Shown: piece after piece, positions 61,851 through 64,000 of the stretch
Layout of the letters: each line of letters opens with the position of its first letter
Numbering within the stretch: position 1 is the stretch's first letter
Source: Drosophila miranda
Taxonomy: Eukaryota > Arthropoda > Insecta > Diptera > Drosophilidae
Assembly (NCBI RefSeq): GCF_003369915.1
Contig: NC_046675.1
Span: 12,772,001 to 12,836,000, forward strand
DNA: 64,000 bases
Direction of reading: 5' to 3'
Made by a program: the position numbers and the translations under genes
The notes under the pieces: generated by a model
The model's input: the letters and a program-made list of their open reading frames with translations, nothing else
Told to the model about the DNA's origin: nothing
Database searches by the model: none

Positions 61851-63092
61851 ATGGAGCTAACTGGTTGGGTAAAAAACTATGATTGGGGACGCAAGGGGAT
61901 CAACTCGGCCGTCGCCCAACTGGCCATGGCCAACGATCCGGACTTTACGCTGAATGAGGAGGAGAGCTATGCGGAAATGTGGATGGGCACACACATCTGT
62001 GGGGTGTCAGTGGTGAAGGAAACTGGCGAGACTTTGGATCGGGTGCTGAAAAAGGACTTGCCGTACCTGTTCAAGGTGCTGAGCATAAGCAAAGCCCTGA
62101 GCATACAAGTTCATCCAAATAAATGCGAGGCCGAACGCTTGCACAAGGAACGTCCAGAGATCTACAAGGACGACAATCACAAGCCAGAGTTGGCCATAGC
62201 TTTGACTCCGTTTGTGGCTCTAGTTGGATTCCAGCCCGTCGAGGACATTCGAGACTTTATTGACGAGTTCCAGCCCCTTTCAAAGCTCATCGGCAAGGAG
62301 GCTGTGGATAAACTGCATCAAAGTCCCAGTTCCGAGACCCTTAAACTGTGCTATGAGAAGCTGATGAATTCTAAAGAGGCTGACGTGGCCAAGTGCATTA
62401 AAGATATAGCCAAAAACTATCAGAGAGGTAAGTCCAACTAAATCCAGGTAGACCCCCATGTAAACTATTTTCTTACAGAACTGAAATTCAATGAGCTTCT
62501 GAACGTGTTCAACAAGATCAACGCGGACTTTCCTGGGGATGTGGGCGTGCTATCGCTTTTCTTCTTGAATCTGGTACACTTGCAACCGGGCCAAGCCATT
62601 TACCTGGGTGCCAATGAGATTCACGCGTATCTGGACGGCGACTGCGTCGAGTGTATGGCCTGCTCGGACAATGTGATACGCGCTGGGCTCACGCCAAAGT
62701 ATAAAGACGTAGAGCAGTTGATTGCCTCTGTCATCTTTGAGGGCGCAGACGCTGGCCGCAAGCTCTTCTTGCCCTATCACATTGACGAAAACGTCCAGGT
62801 GTACGTCCCACCCGTGGACGACTTTGCGGTGATTCATGTGGCCATTAAGCATACCGTTGAGAACTATAAGTTGCAAGTTCAGCCATACGGGTCCATTCTC
62901 ATAACGCTTGAGGGCTCGCGCACATTGCGGCTAAACACCAGTGCCGGCCTCAAAGAGATTGTGTTGACGCGCGGCAGCATTGTCTACATTCCAGTGGAGG
63001 CAGCGCCGGAAATTGAATTTTCCCCAGCCGAAGATTGTGGCGAAAACTTCACCTGCTATATAGCGACATACAACTATTTTCGAGTGGCATAA
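61851..63092 (+). CDS. Mpi: Mannose-6-phosphate isomerase (type I)
   Basis: Two exons, 61851-62427 and 62479-63092 (phase 1), giving 396 residues. The type I PMI zinc site is visible: Gln86 and His88 in SIQVHPNK, Glu113 in NHKPELAIAL, and His241 in GANEIHAYLDGDCVE. KNYDWG at the N-terminus and CSDNVIRAGLTPK in exon 2 are also family hallmarks. It interconverts fructose-6-phosphate and mannose-6-phosphate in the cytosol, feeding GDP-Man and Dol-P-Man for glycosylation. It lies 680 bp after ALG12, a mannosyltransferase gene that uses the end product of this path. An AATAAA follows at 63120. Confidence 0.96.
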
Positions 63093-64000
63093 TTGTAATC
63101 CAAACCTTCTGTAAAGTGCAATAAATTCATTTGATTTCATATAATTGCAATTTAACAGCTATGTGGCAATAATAGAAGCAATAAAATAAGTTATCTAATC
63201 AGTATACAATACAGACATTCATAATACATACATTAATTAACGAGCAATATCTTGTCTTGAGACAATTCAAAACAACAATTTCCATTTACTTAAACTAGTT
63301 GGTTGAAACTGGGCTGATGTCTATGTTTATTTGGGAAATAATTAAACTATATAATTGTACGATTTCCGCGAAGTTCAAATCTCAATTCGTATTCATTCAA
63401 TAGAACGTTTTGGACCAAAAATTTCAAGTGATCAATTCAATAAACAAGGGGTTCCATATCCATAAGATAAATGTATAACAAACGATTCATAAAATTGGCT
63501 ACGATATGACACCCACCACACCTTAAATTTGCTTCATATCCTCCGGATGAGAGCAAGTGACTTCAGATGCCGTGCCTGTGCGGCGGATATCGGGGACTCG
63601 GTTCGGGTCTACGGGTTGTACATAAATACATCAATAGTACATTACATTCATATTTATCTCAATAGTTACGTTTATAGTATAGTATGTGTTCCACAAGTTC
63701 CATAGGTAAAATGCCTCAAAAAGTGTGTACCAAAAACAGAGTACATTATAAGGTAAATCTCAGTAAAATTGGGCTCCGCAACGCTCGGGTCGGTTGCTTT
63801 TGTTTGTACACATGTATAGTAATAGTAACAGTAGTAATTGGGCTTTGCTTTTCGCATAAATGTACATTTAGTAGTCGAACGTAAGTAATTGGTACCTTCA
63901 GTTGGTTGTACAAAGGAGTGCTTGTATAGTGTATAGATGGGTTTGTTGCATAGTATAGTCCAGTTTTCTTCTTCTACTTGTATATGTATATAATATATAG
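63093..64000. other. 3' flank of Mpi; nothing coding recognised
   Basis: AT-rich DNA. After the Mpi poly(A) signal no reading frame with a family pattern was seen. It may contain the 3' UTR of a further gene outside the window. Confidence 0.45.

Overview
This window is nuclear DNA from a fly of the genus Drosophila. The genes have short introns (about 50-75 bp) with GTAAGT-type donors. Their products match Drosophila proteins closely, including the pathway protease Easter, FKBP39, Sra-1/CYFIP and the testis proteasome paralogue Rpt3R. The long introns carry the CA/TC/CAG microsatellites typical of fly euchromatin. An obscura-group species is my best guess, from the general look of the dispersed repeats; this is inference. 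All coordinates come from reading splice junctions by eye, and exon sums were checked for frame.

Layout. (1) 1-22,350 is mostly non-coding. It holds four in-frame minus-strand exons (6793-6923, 2820-3016, 970-1414, 579-905) of an unrecognised, low-complexity-rich gene that continues past the left edge, followed by 15 kb of intron or intergenic DNA. (2) 22,357-46,500 is a compact block: FAM50 (+), Nagk (+) with SerRS-m nested antisense in its first intron, Sra-1 (-), FK506-bp1 (+), mRpL9 (-), easter (-) and a second clip-domain serine protease (-). The protease has an unrecognised glycine-rich reading frame nested antisense in its largest intron. (3) 47,274-63,092 is a second compact block: a C14orf119/DUF4508 protein (-), PpD3 (+), Tti1 (-), Rpt3R (-), ALG12 (+) and Mpi (+). 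From memory, the D. melanogaster relatives of blocks 2 and 3 lie at different places on arm 3R (about 88F and 85E), so 46.5-47.3 kb may be a rearrangement junction.

The most unusual feature is a pair of broken, intron-retaining copies of part of arrow (the fly LRP5/6 Wnt co-receptor). One lies at about 23,585-24,370 (-) and one at about 35,420-37,205 (+). The second is bracketed by a dispersed repeat family (34.4-35.4 kb and 37.2-38.9 kb), and the same family recurs at 21.4-22.3 kb near the first. Retained introns rule out retroposition and suggest DNA-level capture or duplication, perhaps by a Helitron/DINE-1-like element.

Functionally the window mixes housekeeping genes (mitochondrial translation, proteasome, N-glycan and mannose metabolism, PIKK chaperoning, actin regulation) with extracellular protease cascade genes. 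ALG12 and Mpi are adjacent and both serve mannose supply and use in glycosylation; whether that is more than chance cannot be seen here.
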